DNA of 64,000 nt from Variovorax sp. ZS18.2.2 (GCF_024701975.1 NZ_JANLNM010000011.1:96058-160057); one strand, 5' to 3'; shown: positions 1 to 9,815, counted from the first letter of the stretch. Program-made: numbers and translations. The notes: a model not told the origin generated them from the sequence alone.

Positions 1-194
1 TGATCATCCTGGGCGGCATGGGCGACATCCGCGGCGCACTGCTGGGCGGGCTGTTCCTCGGTTTCGCCGAGGTGCTGTCGGTGGCCTACGTGGGCTCCAA
101 CATGCGCGACGCGGTGGCCTTCGGCCTGCTGTTCCTGGTGTTGCTGGTGCGCCCCAAGGGCCTGTTCGGTTCCCTGAAGGAGCGCAAGGTTTGA
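1..194 (+). CDS. livH: Branched-chain amino acid ABC transporter permease LivH, C-terminal end only
   Basis: Only the last 63 codons are present; the reading frame enters from the left edge and ends with TGA at 192-194. The visible part reads IILGGMGDIRGALLGG, then a hydrophobic helix, and ends in RPKGLFGS, the usual C-terminus of LivH-type inner-membrane permeases. In this family LivH pairs with LivM to form the membrane channel for leucine, isoleucine, valine or related amides. The stop overlaps the first base of the livM start, so the genes are translationally coupled. Substrate cannot be read from the sequence, and the binding protein would lie upstream. Confidence 0.9.
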   Translation, partial: IILGGMGDIRGALLGGLFLGFAEVLSVAYVGSNMRDAVAFGLLFLVLLVRPKGLFGSLKERKV

Positions 195-1060
195 TGATGG
201 AAGCCTTTGACAATTTCTGGGCGGTCTACAGCAACCTGGTGCTCTCGCTGGGCATCAACGGGTTGCTGGCGCTCTCGATCTGGCTCACGCTTGCCTGCGG
301 CATGCTGGCGCTGGCCAACGCGGCCTTCATGGGCATCGGCGCGTACACCGCATCGATCCTCACGCTGACCTACGGCGTGCCGTTCCCGGTGGCCATTGCC
401 GCCGGCATGGCGGCGCCGGCGCTGGTCGCCTTCCTCATCGGCAAGCCGACGCTGCGCCTGTCGGGCGTGTACCTCGCGATGGCCACGCTGGCCTTCGGCG
501 AAGTGGTGCGCATCGCCATCCTCAACGCCGAGTCGCTCACGGGCGGCGCGCTGGGCCTGAACGGCATTCCGCAATCGACCGCGTGGTGGCATGTGGCGCT
601 GGCATTGGTGCTCGTGCTGCTGGTGCTGTGGCGCGTGCGCCGCTCCAAGGTCGGCCGCGCCTTCGAGGCCATCAAGGAAGACGAAACCGCCGCCGGCCTG
701 ATGGGCATCGACGTGGCCGGCCACAAGATGCTGGCCTTCGTGCTGGGCGGCGCCATTGCCGGCCTGGCGGGCACGCTGAATGCCCACCTGACCTTCTTCA
801 TCGGCCCGGCCGAGTACGGTTTCTACCGCGCGGTCGACATCCTCACGATGGCGATCCTCGGCGGCATCGGCAGCCTCATGGGACCGCTGCTGGGCGGCGC
901 CATCCTCACGCTGCTGCCCGAGATGCTGCGTGGCCTGGGCGCCTTCCGCCTGGTGGTCAACGGCTTCATCCTGGTGCTGATCGTGCTGTTCCTGCCCAAG
1001 GGCATCTGGGACCCGGCGCGCATCCGGCAGTGGTTTGGCCGCAAGGGGAGTGCGGTATGA
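194..1060 (+). CDS. livM: Branched-chain amino acid ABC transporter permease LivM
   Basis: This is a 288-residue multi-spanning inner-membrane protein of normal LivM length. Conserved family stretches are visible: GIGAYTASIL near residue 44, GVYLAMATLAFGEVVR near residue 92, and the cytoplasmic loop RVRRSKVGRAFEAIKEDE, which is the EAA-like loop contacting the ATPases. It ends with the same RPKGIW-like signature as LivH (FLPKGIWD). ATG at 194 overlaps the livH TGA; a second ATG at 197 and a TTG at 191 are possible starts. Its stop overlaps the livG start. It forms the second half of the transmembrane channel. Confidence 0.93.
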   Translation: MMEAFDNFWAVYSNLVLSLGINGLLALSIWLTLACGMLALANAAFMGIGAYTASILTLTYGVPFPVAIAAGMAAPALVAFLIGKPTLRLSGVYLAMATLAFGEVVRIAILNAESLTGGALGLNGIPQSTAWWHVALALVLVLLVLWRVRRSKVGRAFEAIKEDETAAGLMGIDVAGHKMLAFVLGGAIAGLAGTLNAHLTFFIGPAEYGFYRAVDILTMAILGGIGSLMGPLLGGAILTLLPEMLRGLGAFRLVVNGFILVLIVLFLPKGIWDPARIRQWFGRKGSAV

Positions 1061-1868
1061 GCGATACCAACACGCTTCTCACACTCACGAACGTGTCGCG
1101 CCACTTCGGCGGGCTCAAGGTCCTGCAGGACGTGAGCCTCGACATCCCCAAGGGCGGCATCTTCGGGCTCATCGGCCCGAACGGCGCCGGCAAGACGACG
1201 GTGTTCAACCTGATCACCGGCCTCTTGCCGACCACCAGCGGCACCATCCATTTCGAAGGCCAGGACCTGGCCGGCCGCAAGCCCTTCCAGATCACGCGCG
1301 GCGGCATCGCGCGCACCTTCCAGAACATCCGCATCTTCAAGGAGATGTCGCTGCTGGAAAACGTCACGGTCGGCATGGACGCCCGGCTGCGCTACGGCGC
1401 CTTCGGCCTCCTGGCCGGATCGGGCCTGTTCCGCAGCGAGGAGAAGCGCGCCCGAGACCGCGCACGCGAGCTGCTCAGCTGGGTCAGGCTCGACCACAAG
1501 GCGCACGAGACGGCCGACAACCTCTCGTACGGCGACCAGCGCAAGCTCGAACTCGCGCGCGCGCTGGCCACGGAGCCCAGGCTGCTGCTGCTGGACGAGC
1601 CGGTCGCGGGCATGAACAGCACCGAGAAAAGCGAACTGATGGTCGAGATCGAGAACATCGCGGCGCGCGGCTACTCGGTGTTCATGATCGAGCACGACAT
1701 GCGCTTCGTGATGGGCCTGTGCCGGCAGATCGCAGTGCTCAATTTCGGCCGCATCATCGCGCGCGGCGGGCCCGACGAGATCCGCAACGACCCGCAGGTG
1801 ATCGAGGCCTACCTCGGCCGCGAAGATGATGAACGCGACGAAGCCACCAACGACCAGAAAGCCGCCGC

Positions 1869-1872
<4 letters not shown>
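1057..1872 (+). CDS. livG: Branched-chain amino acid ABC transporter ATP-binding protein LivG
   Basis: The 271-residue product has a complete ABC ATPase fold: Walker A GPNGAGKTT, an LSYGDQRKLELARAL signature region and Walker B LLLLDEPVAG followed by an H-loop EHDM. The insertion between Walker A and the signature (GIARTFQNIRIFKEMS) is typical of LivG rather than LivF. The ATG at 1057 overlaps the livM TGA in an ATGA arrangement, so this start is preferred over longer open-frame starts upstream that run inside livM. It powers the transporter on the cytoplasmic face together with LivF. Confidence 0.95.
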
Positions 1873-2600
<728 letters not shown>

Positions 2601-2640
2601 TCCCGTCTTTGCAAGCCCGGGCGAGTGCCTTGAAGTGCGC

Positions 2641-3267
2641 TCAGCCCGGCTCTTTGCGGCACAGGCAGTAGATGAACTTCTGCACGGTTCCGAACGGCGT
2701 GTGGTGCTCCTCGCGCTCCTGCTTCAGGAGCGTGAACGGAGCGCCGAACTCCGCGTGCAGCCCATCGGCGCTGTAGCGCATGACGGGCAGGCCACTGCAC
2801 TTGTCGGGACCATCCTCGGCGAACGTTGCCACGATGACCTGGCCGCCGGGTTTGACCGCACGCAGCACGGCGCGGACGTAGGCCTCGCGCTCCTCGCGTG
2901 CAGTAAGGAAATGGAAGACCGCCCGGTCGTGCCAGACGTCGTAGGCGTGTGGCGCAAGCTCGACCTGGGTGATGTCGCCGACAAGCCAGGTCACATCGCG
3001 CGCGTGTTCGCGTTCACCGAGGCGGGCCTTGGCCGCCGACAGCGCGGCCTCGGACAGGTCGAGCACGGTCAGGTTGGAATAGCCCTCGCCCAGGAGGTCA
3101 TCGACAAGCGTGGAGGCGCCCCCACCGACATCGATGATGGCGATATCCTTTGCCTGGCCGGTTTGGCCGATGAGTTGAACGGACTGAGAGGCGTGCGCCT
3201 GGAACCAACTGACACCGGTGGTGGTTTTCGTTGTGTAGACCTGTTCCCAATGCTCTTTGGACTGCAT
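2641..3267 (-). CDS. Class I SAM-dependent methyltransferase
   Basis: The 208-residue protein begins MQSKEHWEQVYTTK and has the Rossmann motif I IIDVGGGAST, motif II-like VLDLSEAAL, and an acidic VGDITQ loop, all in the order of class I methyltransferases of the methyltransf_25/11 type. It is similar in layout to small thiopurine- or tellurite-resistance-like methyltransferases, but the acceptor cannot be told. The start at 3267 is chosen because AAGGAG lies just upstream; the same frame stays open further upstream into the neighbouring regulator, but that extension has no family resemblance. It stands alone between livF and a LuxR-type regulator. Confidence 0.85.
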   Translation of the reverse strand: MQSKEHWEQVYTTKTTTGVSWFQAHASQSVQLIGQTGQAKDIAIIDVGGGASTLVDDLLGEGYSNLTVLDLSEAALSAAKARLGEREHARDVTWLVGDITQVELAPHAYDVWHDRAVFHFLTAREEREAYVRAVLRAVKPGGQVIVATFAEDGPDKCSGLPVMRYSADGLHAEFGAPFTLLKQEREEHHTPFGTVQKFIYCLCRKEPG

Positions 3268-3434
3268 GCGAACTCCTTGTTCTGAAGTGTCGGCACGATG
3301 GCGCCACCTCAAATGTACAGACGAGACCCCGCTGTCGAAGCCGAGAGGAAATGAATGGCTGCACGCATGCCGCCGATGCAGTGCGAGAAGCCGTTCATGC
3401 ACTGCGTTCGATGGGTGCGACCCGCACTCGGCGC

Positions 3435-4925
3435 TCAAATCAACCCCCGGGTTGCCGCCTTCAACGTCGCGGCCGCGCGGGTCGAACATTCGAGCTTGAG
3501 GAACACGCGCTCGACATGCGTTCGCACCGTGCGCGGGCTGATGCCCAGCGCGCGAGCGACTTCCTTGGTGTTCTCGCCCTTGCTGATGCAGCGCAGAACC
3601 TCCAGCTCGCGCTCCGACAAAGACTGCTCGCCGCGCTGCGGCGCCGCCACGGACTTCGAGGGCGCATGCGACATCGCGCAGGCGAGCAATGCATCGACAA
3701 CGTTCTGGTCGAAGCGGCCCGCCTCGACGTCTTCCTTCATGCAGCCCAGCGCCTCTGCTTCGGTGAATTCCGCGCGCCACGGACGGCGCGTGCGAAGAGA
3801 AACCCACCGCTCGGCCGCCGCGACGAATTGCCCCTCCAGCGGCATCGCCGTGCCCGACCGGCCGCGGAAATAGCCCGAGCCATCGCGGCGCTCGAAAGCG
3901 AAGGACGCGATTTCCGCTTCGGCCGCGAGCCCGTCGATTTGCCCGGCAGCGCGGGAGGTCCAGTACGGCACGAGCCGCAGGCGTTCGAGTGACGAGGCCG
4001 GCAGCGGCTCGGGCGCGTTCCAGATCGCGTTGGGCACCGACGCCCGCCCGATGCCGTGGATCAGCCCGGCCTTGTACGTGCGGTGGCACAGGGTTTCGTC
4101 GAGGCCCGCGTGCGCACTGCCATCGCGCGCCAGCTGGGCCACGCGGCGCGAGTAACCCGTCATCCAGGGCAGCTTGAGATCGATCACGTCGCCCACCAAC
4201 TCCAGCCCGACGCGTTGAAGCATCGAGGCGGGCTGGTCGACCACGTCGGTCCACGGCGGGGCAGGGGAGTCCAGCGCTTTCATCCACGTCGAGACCCACG
4301 GTGCGCTGGCGTCGACAAGAGAGCCGGGGTAAACGCTGTTCGCGCGCCCGCGGGCCAGCGTGAGCGCTTCGTCGAGCCCGTAGAGGCGGCTGAAGATTTC
4401 GAGATCGCTTGCCAGGGCCACGACGTACGTTGCGAGCGGCACGTCATCGCCTTGCAGCAGACCGGGCACGCCGCCGCCGTCGTAGGTCTCGAAGATCGCG
4501 CGCAGCGCCGCTTCGGTGTCGGGGTTCAGGCCCAGCGTGTTCGCGATGTCGCCGGCGATTTCGCAATGGATGTTGGCCATGTTGAGCATCGCGCCCGGGA
4601 TGGCCGCGCTGCGCGGTTGATGTTGCTGCTGTTGTTGCGGCGCGCGGGGCTTTTGCGATGCAAGCAGGGCTTGCCTGCCCTGCACGTCGTCGTCCAGGAA
4701 GTCCGCGAACTCCTGTGCGTTGGCCGTGCAGCCCGACCAGCGCAGCAGCGCGACGTGCCGGGCGGCCTCGACCTGCGACGGGTCGCAGCGGGCTTGCGTC
4801 GCGATCATTCCCGCGAGCCACGCGGTGCGCAGCGAATGGTCGGTGGGCTGGCCCATGCTCAGGTCGCCGATGAAAGCGAGCGCGCGGATGGCGTCGAAAA
4901 CGGCGATGGTGGTGTCGTCTGGCAT
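3435..4925 (-). CDS. LuxR-type regulator with two degenerate HD-GYP-like domains
   Basis: The 496-residue protein ends with a clear LuxR/FixJ helix-turn-helix (LSERELEVLRCISKGENTKE through SPRTVRTHVERVF). The rest contains two segments that look like the second half of an HD-GYP phosphohydrolase: TYDGGGVPGLLQGDDVPLA in the first third and RRDGSGYFRGRSGTAMPLEG in the middle. The GYP motif reads GVP and GYF, so cyclic-di-GMP hydrolysis is doubtful and a sensory or binding role is more likely. A glutamine-rich linker lies near residue 100. The start could also be at 4952, nine codons further out; neither has a strong ribosome site. No obvious partner gene is adjacent. Confidence 0.75.
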   Translation of the reverse strand: MPDDTTIAVFDAIRALAFIGDLSMGQPTDHSLRTAWLAGMIATQARCDPSQVEAARHVALLRWSGCTANAQEFADFLDDDVQGRQALLASQKPRAPQQQQQHQPRSAAIPGAMLNMANIHCEIAGDIANTLGLNPDTEAALRAIFETYDGGGVPGLLQGDDVPLATYVVALASDLEIFSRLYGLDEALTLARGRANSVYPGSLVDASAPWVSTWMKALDSPAPPWTDVVDQPASMLQRVGLELVGDVIDLKLPWMTGYSRRVAQLARDGSAHAGLDETLCHRTYKAGLIHGIGRASVPNAIWNAPEPLPASSLERLRLVPYWTSRAAGQIDGLAAEAEIASFAFERRDGSGYFRGRSGTAMPLEGQFVAAAERWVSLRTRRPWRAEFTEAEALGCMKEDVEAGRFDQNVVDALLACAMSHAPSKSVAAPQRGEQSLSERELEVLRCISKGENTKEVARALGISPRTVRTHVERVFLKLECSTRAAATLKAATRGLI

Positions 4926-5096
4926 GAGAGGGCTGGAGCAAAAGGACAGCATCGCACAGCCCGTCTTTTTGGGCCTTGTCGGTCATTCGACCGATACCGC
5001 GGCCGATGCAGCCCAAACAGAATGGGCTGCACCCGCTCCGTTCGAGGGGCGACAACCTTTCTTCCTCCCCATCTCGCGGTTTTTACCGCCATTGCC

Positions 5097-5693
5097 ATGT
5101 CCGACACCAACCAGTCCCAACTACTTCTTCTTCAGCGAGCCGCGTGGCTGCGCAAGCTCTACTTCACTCGCGCGGCCTTTTCCTTTGTGTGGGTCGCGCT
5201 GGCCTTCACCGTCGCCAAGAGCTCGCCCGTTTTGGCGAGCGTGCTGCTGATCGTTTATCCCGCATGGGACGCGCTGGCCAACCTGTGGGACGCCCGGATG
5301 ACGGGCGGCGCAAAGGCCAACCCCACGCAGGTCTTGAACGCTTGGATCAGCGCGCTGATCACCGTTGCCGTCGCGGTTTCGCTGGGGCTCAAGCTGCAGC
5401 TCATTCTGGCGATCTTCGGGGCGTGGGCCATCGTTGCAGGGCTGCTTCAGCTGGCGACGGCCATTCGTCGGCGCAAGAGCGACAAAGGGCAGTGGGTGAT
5501 GATGTTGAGCGGGGCGCAGTCGGCGCTGGCCGGGGGATTCTTTGTGGCACAGCAAGGAAGCGCGGCGCCCGTCGTGCAGACCTTCGCTGGTTACGCAGCG
5601 GTGGGGGCCATCTACTTCCTGATTTCGGGGCTGGTCATTCTGTTTCGGAAGTCCAAAGGCAAGGCCGGTGGCTTCGTTTCCGAGAAGGTTTGA
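5097..5693 (+). CDS. Small integral membrane protein, DUF308-like
   Basis: The 198-residue product starts MSDTNQSQLLLLQRAAW at the ATG at 5097 and contains about six hydrophobic segments, for example residues 28-55, 72-95, 95-115 and a final pair near 140-180. Short basic loops such as AIRRRKSDKG separate them. The pattern resembles HdeD/DUF308 acid-stress membrane proteins, but I do not see a diagnostic motif, so the family call is tentative. It is divergent from the LuxR/HD-GYP-like gene, with about 170 bases between the starts, and is followed by a strong hairpin. Function is unknown. Confidence 0.7.
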   Translation: MSDTNQSQLLLLQRAAWLRKLYFTRAAFSFVWVALAFTVAKSSPVLASVLLIVYPAWDALANLWDARMTGGAKANPTQVLNAWISALITVAVAVSLGLKLQLILAIFGAWAIVAGLLQLATAIRRRKSDKGQWVMMLSGAQSALAGGFFVAQQGSAAPVVQTFAGYAAVGAIYFLISGLVILFRKSKGKAGGFVSEKV

Positions 5694-5740
5694 TTCCGAT
5701 GTCGAGCACCTCACGCTCCCCACGCATTTCGCGCTTATGC

Positions 5741-5781
5741 GCGAGGGCCCGCCCGGCTTTCACAGCCGGGCGGGCCCTCGC
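5741..5781. terminator. Strong hairpin between convergent genes
   Basis: A perfect 18-bp stem (GCGAGGGCCCGCCCGGCT and its complement) encloses the five-base loop TTCAC. It lies between the membrane protein gene ending at 5693 and the lipoprotein gene ending at 5831 on the other strand. Only a weak T run (GTCTTT) follows on the plus strand, so it may act as a terminator for both directions or as a transcript-end stabiliser. Confidence 0.7.
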
Positions 5782-5830
5782 GTCTTTGGACGTTGCCCTT
5801 GTCCCGTTTCAGCGAGAGAGGCGCTTTCCG

Positions 5831-8167
5831 TCAATAGAGGTAGACGGCTCCCACGTCGTGCGCGTCGTTGTTCTTGAAGTCACCACCGATGCCGTTGGCC
5901 CGGCTGTCTTCGCCCGGCGCACCGGCAGCAACGGTCTTGCCATCGCCTGAAACAGAGATCGATTGGCCCAGGAAGTCGTTGTAGTCGAGGATCTTGCCGG
6001 TCGCGGCAGTGGTACTGCGCCAGGCTCCCTGGGACTTGACGAAACGGATGACCACGCCCGTCTTGTTGGGACCGGAGTAATCGAGTTCCGCGTTGATGCC
6101 CTGCATGCCGGCACTCATCACCGGGCCGCCTGCCACCAGCACGCTGCCGTCGGAAGACAATGCGACCGAACGGCCGAACTCGGCGCTGTTCTTGGGGAGC
6201 GGCGAATAGACATAGCCGTCCTGCGCGTAGCTCGTGCCGCCGCCATCGAGGTTGAAGAAGGTGACAGCACCGGCGAAGTCCGTCGGGCCCACCGTCTTGA
6301 GCGGTATACCGGCAGCGATCGAGCTGCCATCCGCCGATATCGCCACGGCCGCCCCCAGCTTGTTGCCAGGCTGCGGAAGGCTCTCCTTCAGGTAGTAGGT
6401 CTTGCTCAGCGTGGGAATCGTCCACTTGAGGACCAGCACCGCGCCCGAATGCCAGGCGTCCGGGGTGGAGTCCAAGGGCATGCCCACGGCCAGCGTGGCG
6501 CCGTCGTCGGAAACCGCGAGCGAACGGCCTTCTCCCGGAATCGAGGTCGAGGCGGAATTGAAATGGCTCCAGGTGCCGTCGACCTTGCGATAGCCGTGCA
6601 CCGAATTTCCGTTGCCGGCGACCCATGCGATCGAACCGTCGGCAGACAGCGCGGTCGCCGAGCCGAACTTCTCGCTCAGCGTCGACGTGGCTGCCTTCAG
6701 GTACGCCACTTCGGCCCAAGTGGTCCCCGTGCGCTCGAACACATAGGCCGCGCCCGACTCCAGCACCGTGTTGTCGGCCTTGTCGCCGCCCACCTTGGTG
6801 GCCGAACTGGACTCTCCGGAGGCGCCCACCAGGACGGTGCTGCCGTCCTTCGAGATCGACAACGAGCTGCCGAAGTTGTCGCCGACCTCTGCATTCGAGG
6901 CCGTCAGGCGCGTTTCGAACGCCCACTGTCCGCTGCGACGGGAATAGATTTCGATGAAGCCGGCATGCCAGATGGAACTCGCTGCCACTACCAGCCAAGT
7001 GCCATCCTTGGACAAGGCAACCGACTGGCCGTATTGGATGTTGCTCACCGAACCGGTGGAAGGCTTCAGATAGCCGATGGCGTTGTTCGCGACGGGAACC
7101 AGCACAGGGCTGGCAACGGGATTGCTGCACCCGCTCGCGTTGCAGGCCTGCAGCCTGAAGGTGAACAGGTGGGAGTTTGTGTCCATCAAGACCACGTTCT
7201 GAAGGCTGAACGTGGTGCCCGTGATGTTGTCGCCGACCACCTTGAACGGAGCGCCACCCACGTCCTGGGTGATCTTGTAGTAGGTGGCATGCGGCACGCC
7301 TCCCCACGAGAAGTTGTAGGCCTTGACGCCATAGGACACGACCTCCATCGGCCTGCTGGGCGGCGGCGGCACCGGGACCACGGTGTCGGTGCAATTGACC
7401 GCGATCGACGAGACATTCGCGGTGACGTTGCCGGAGCCGTTCGAGACGACGCAGGTCTGGGCCGCGGGCATCGTCTTCACGCTGACCGCATAGGTCCCGC
7501 CATGCGGGAAGGGGTCGCGGAAAGTAAAGGCGCCGTTGGCGCTGACGGTCAGGTCAGTGGCGCCATCGCTGCGCAGCACGACGCTGCCTTTCAGGCCGGT
7601 GATGTTTCCGCCCAGGGTGTACGCGAGTTGGGAGCAGGTCACCTTCACAGTGGTGACGGGGCCCTTGGCGGTTCCGGTGCCATTGTTGACCGCGCATGTG
7701 AACCCGACCGACTGTGCCACCAGCGTGATTTCGTAGGGATTGTTCGCGATCACGGCGATCGGCGCGGTGAACACCCCGCTGCCATTCACCGTGAATTCGT
7801 CGATGCCATTCAGACGGAGGCGCAAAGGGCCCGTGAGTCCCGATACCGTACCGCCGATGGAGTAGGAGGAGCCTGCGTGCATTTCGGCTCGTTCCGAGAG
7901 GACCTTCGGGCCTTCCCCGCGCAGGACCGCAGCGATGCCACCCAATGAGTCCGCTTGTGCGGCTGACAGGCCTTGAATACCGGACGGGTCTTGCAGTTCC
8001 GCTTTTGCGGTTGCGGCTGGAGTCGCGCTTGGCTCACTGGTCGACTGTGATGAGGACGACGGCCCTGCCGGCAAACCGATGGAGCTTTCTCCTCCGCCAC
8101 CCCCGCCGCAAGACGCGAGAGCAACCATCAGCAGCGTCACGGCTGCTCTGCAAGCAAGTTTGTTCAT
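5831..8167 (-). CDS. Large lipoprotein with FG-GAP/beta-propeller-like repeats
   Basis: The 778-residue protein begins with a lipoprotein signal (lipobox ALASC, acceptor Cys about residue 20) followed by a glycine run and a Ser/Thr/Pro-rich linker. Two tandem domains near residues 105-260 repeat a pattern with a TVTCSQL/AVNCTD end, resembling the bacterial Ig-like repeats of Burkholderiales surface lipoproteins. The C-terminal 400 residues repeat ALSKDGTWLVVAAS, SISKDGSTVLVGA, ALSADGSIAWVAG and ALSSDGSVLVAGG about every 50-60 residues, which is the FG-GAP/integrin-alpha-like propeller pattern. It is probably outer-membrane or surface anchored; function is unknown. Its first 95 or so residues match the next gene. 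Confidence 0.8.
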   Translation of the reverse strand: MNKLACRAAVTLLMVALASCGGGGGGESSIGLPAGPSSSSQSTSEPSATPAATAKAELQDPSGIQGLSAAQADSLGGIAAVLRGEGPKVLSERAEMHAGSSYSIGGTVSGLTGPLRLRLNGIDEFTVNGSGVFTAPIAVIANNPYEITLVAQSVGFTCAVNNGTGTAKGPVTTVKVTCSQLAYTLGGNITGLKGSVVLRSDGATDLTVSANGAFTFRDPFPHGGTYAVSVKTMPAAQTCVVSNGSGNVTANVSSIAVNCTDTVVPVPPPPSRPMEVVSYGVKAYNFSWGGVPHATYYKITQDVGGAPFKVVGDNITGTTFSLQNVVLMDTNSHLFTFRLQACNASGCSNPVASPVLVPVANNAIGYLKPSTGSVSNIQYGQSVALSKDGTWLVVAASSIWHAGFIEIYSRRSGQWAFETRLTASNAEVGDNFGSSLSISKDGSTVLVGASGESSSATKVGGDKADNTVLESGAAYVFERTGTTWAEVAYLKAATSTLSEKFGSATALSADGSIAWVAGNGNSVHGYRKVDGTWSHFNSASTSIPGEGRSLAVSDDGATLAVGMPLDSTPDAWHSGAVLVLKWTIPTLSKTYYLKESLPQPGNKLGAAVAISADGSSIAAGIPLKTVGPTDFAGAVTFFNLDGGGTSYAQDGYVYSPLPKNSAEFGRSVALSSDGSVLVAGGPVMSAGMQGINAELDYSGPNKTGVVIRFVKSQGAWRSTTAATGKILDYNDFLGQSISVSGDGKTVAAGAPGEDSRANGIGGDFKNNDAHDVGAVYLY

Positions 8168-8211
8168 CCCTCACCCCAGCAATTTTGTGAATATTTTTCG
8201 ATGACGGCGAC
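7879..8211 (-). repeat. 5' block shared by the two lipoprotein genes, copy 1
   Basis: This 333-base block covers the first about 96 codons of the 778-residue lipoprotein gene and the 44 bases upstream of it. It is closely similar to 8979-9311, exactly 1,100 bases away. The upstream parts share TTTGTGAATATTTTTCG and GACTT, so both coding start and promoter region are duplicated, while everything beyond is unrelated. Confidence 0.85.
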
Positions 8212-9267
8212 TTACGGCGTGGGCCTGCAGCTTAGTCTTGCTACCCCGATGTAGCGCGCGCGTGAGGGGAACACGGAAGCTATGTAGCTGAGTGCAATCA
8301 TCATGGTGCCGCGTGTCTCGCTATCGCCAAGCATGTAGGAGACGACGGACTTGTCCGGGTGGAAGGCCGTCTGGCGACCCGATGGCGAATTGAAGAAGGC
8401 GGAGAGAGGCACCGTGCCTGCATCACTGCCAGCCGTGACCTGGATTGCACCGGCGATGTCAGCACCGCCATAGCGGTTAAAACTGACAGTCGCAGAAGCG
8501 GTCACCATGCCATGGATGGGCGCGTTGCTCGGGGCGTTGTCTAGATAGGTCGGGGTCGTGAAGGCGCCGGTGTCGCAAATGAGCGGAGGAGCGTCGCCCG
8601 AGGGTAAATCCGGAAGTTCATTGAATGCGAGGTAGTGGTACGAGCGCTTGAAATCGCCTGTGAGAAGAACGCTCTTGCCGGAGCCCAGAGTGACGGTGCC
8701 GGTCACCCAGCGTCCGATGGCGAAGCTCGCATCGCCGTTGATGTTCTTTGTTGCGCTATTGCCTGTGAGGGTGGCGTCATTCAGACGCACCATCGCGCCG
8801 TTGGCAGTTTGCTCACTTTGCGTGATGAACTCGAAGAAAATCTCGGTGCCGGAGGTATCCGGGCCAGAGGCAGTCAGCATATAGCGCGCATGGTTGCCGC
8901 TACCGATGTAGTAGCGCTCGGGGTTGCCGCCTGGCACGAATCGCGCCGATACCGAACCGGAGTCGGAGATGGCGCCGAGCATTTTGGCTCGCTCCGAGAG
9001 CGCATCCAGGCCCTGTCCGCGCAGGGTAGCTACGACACCTGATGAGTCTGCTTGTGCGGCCGACAGCCCTTGAATACCGGACGGATCTTGCAGTTCCGCT
9101 TTTGCGGTGACGGCTGGAGTCGCGGCTGGCTCACTGATCGACTGTGATGGCGGCGACTGCCCTGCCGGCAAACCGATGGAGCTTTCTCCTCCGCTACCAC
9201 CTCCGCCGCAAGATGCGAGAGCAGCCATCAGCAGCGTCGCGGCTGCCCTGCAAGCAAGTTTGTTCAT
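8212..9267 (-). CDS. Lipoprotein with N-terminus duplicated from its neighbour
   Basis: The 351-residue protein starts MNKLACRAAATLLMAALASC, a lipoprotein signal with a CGGGG tail. Residues 1-95 are nearly the same as the 778-residue neighbour, including AELQDPSGIQGLSAAQADS. From about residue 105 the sequence is different: a roughly 240-residue domain containing FVPGGNPERYYIGSGNH and ending IGVARLSCRPTP, with beta-rich composition. I do not recognise that domain. The gene ends only 44 bases before the start of the next lipoprotein gene in the same direction, so the two may be co-transcribed or each use the duplicated promoter. Confidence 0.75.
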   Translation of the reverse strand: MNKLACRAAATLLMAALASCGGGGSGGESSIGLPAGQSPPSQSISEPAATPAVTAKAELQDPSGIQGLSAAQADSSGVVATLRGQGLDALSERAKMLGAISDSGSVSARFVPGGNPERYYIGSGNHARYMLTASGPDTSGTEIFFEFITQSEQTANGAMVRLNDATLTGNSATKNINGDASFAIGRWVTGTVTLGSGKSVLLTGDFKRSYHYLAFNELPDLPSGDAPPLICDTGAFTTPTYLDNAPSNAPIHGMVTASATVSFNRYGGADIAGAIQVTAGSDAGTVPLSAFFNSPSGRQTAFHPDKSVVSYMLGDSETRGTMMIALSYIASVFPSRARYIGVARLSCRPTP

Positions 9268-9311
9268 CCCTCACTCCAACAATCTTTGTGAATATTTTTC
9301 GTTGACCGCGA
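8979..9311 (-). repeat. 5' block shared by the two lipoprotein genes, copy 2
   Basis: This is the counterpart of 7879-8211. It contains the first about 96 codons of the 351-residue lipoprotein gene and its 44-base leader. The match ends abruptly at both sides, which suggests a tandem duplication of a promoter plus secretion-signal module followed by replacement or divergence of the bodies. Confidence 0.85.
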
Positions 9312-9500
9312 CTTTCCAAGCGAAGGTGGCTTCTCCAGGAACGTCGGTTTCCGCGCGGCATTTTGCATGACGCGGGCTAAAGCTCTGTGTCGAACTGCCT
9401 TGCCGCGTCCGCGCTTGTTTTTTGCCGTTTTCTTTTTGCGGCGGGTGGCGGGTTGAATCCGCCGCCGCATGCCGCCACAGGCGGCCGAGCGGCGCCTGTT

Positions 9501-9523
9501 CATGCTCCGTCAGCCGGAGCATG
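9501..9523. terminator. Hairpin downstream of a small gene
   Basis: A perfect 9-bp stem CATGCTCCG / CGGAGCATG with loop TCAGC lies 11 bases beyond the stop of the minus-strand gene at 9534. No T run follows on the minus strand, so termination is a guess. The rest of 9268-9533 holds no gene that I can support. Confidence 0.4.
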
Positions 9524-9533
9524 CCCATATCGA

Positions 9534-9815
9534 TCAGGCTTGCCCAGCCCGCTCGCTCAAACACCGCTGATGCAACTCCGCCGCCTGATCCACCATATCC
9601 GCCGCAAGCCACATCACGTTCTCCAGATGCTTCGGCCCGTCGCCGCCGGACCAATCGATGCCTTCGCCATGGCAGCACCACAGCAGCGACTTCAACTGCT
9701 CCAGCCTGTTCTCAAGAAGGTCTGCCGCGCTGGGCCCGTCCGTGGCGATGGGGGCGCCGGTCGACTTGCCGCGGGATGCCGGCATGGGACGCCCGGCCAT
9801 AATTCGTTTAGCCAT
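9534..9815 (-). CDS. Small hypothetical protein
   Basis: A 93-residue reading frame starts at 9815 with a weak purine-rich site (GAAAGAAAG) upstream. The N-terminal 30 residues are polar and low in complexity. The rest (ENRLEQLKSLLWCCHG, HLENVMWLAADMVDQ, AAELHQRCL) is strongly helical, with a Cys-Cys pair and amphipathic spacing that look like a real small soluble protein. No family is recognised. Codon use fits the host. It stands alone, with non-coding DNA on both sides. Confidence 0.5.
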   Translation of the reverse strand: MAKRIMAGRPMPASRGKSTGAPIATDGPSAADLLENRLEQLKSLLWCCHGEGIDWSGGDGPKHLENVMWLAADMVDQAAELHQRCLSERAGQA

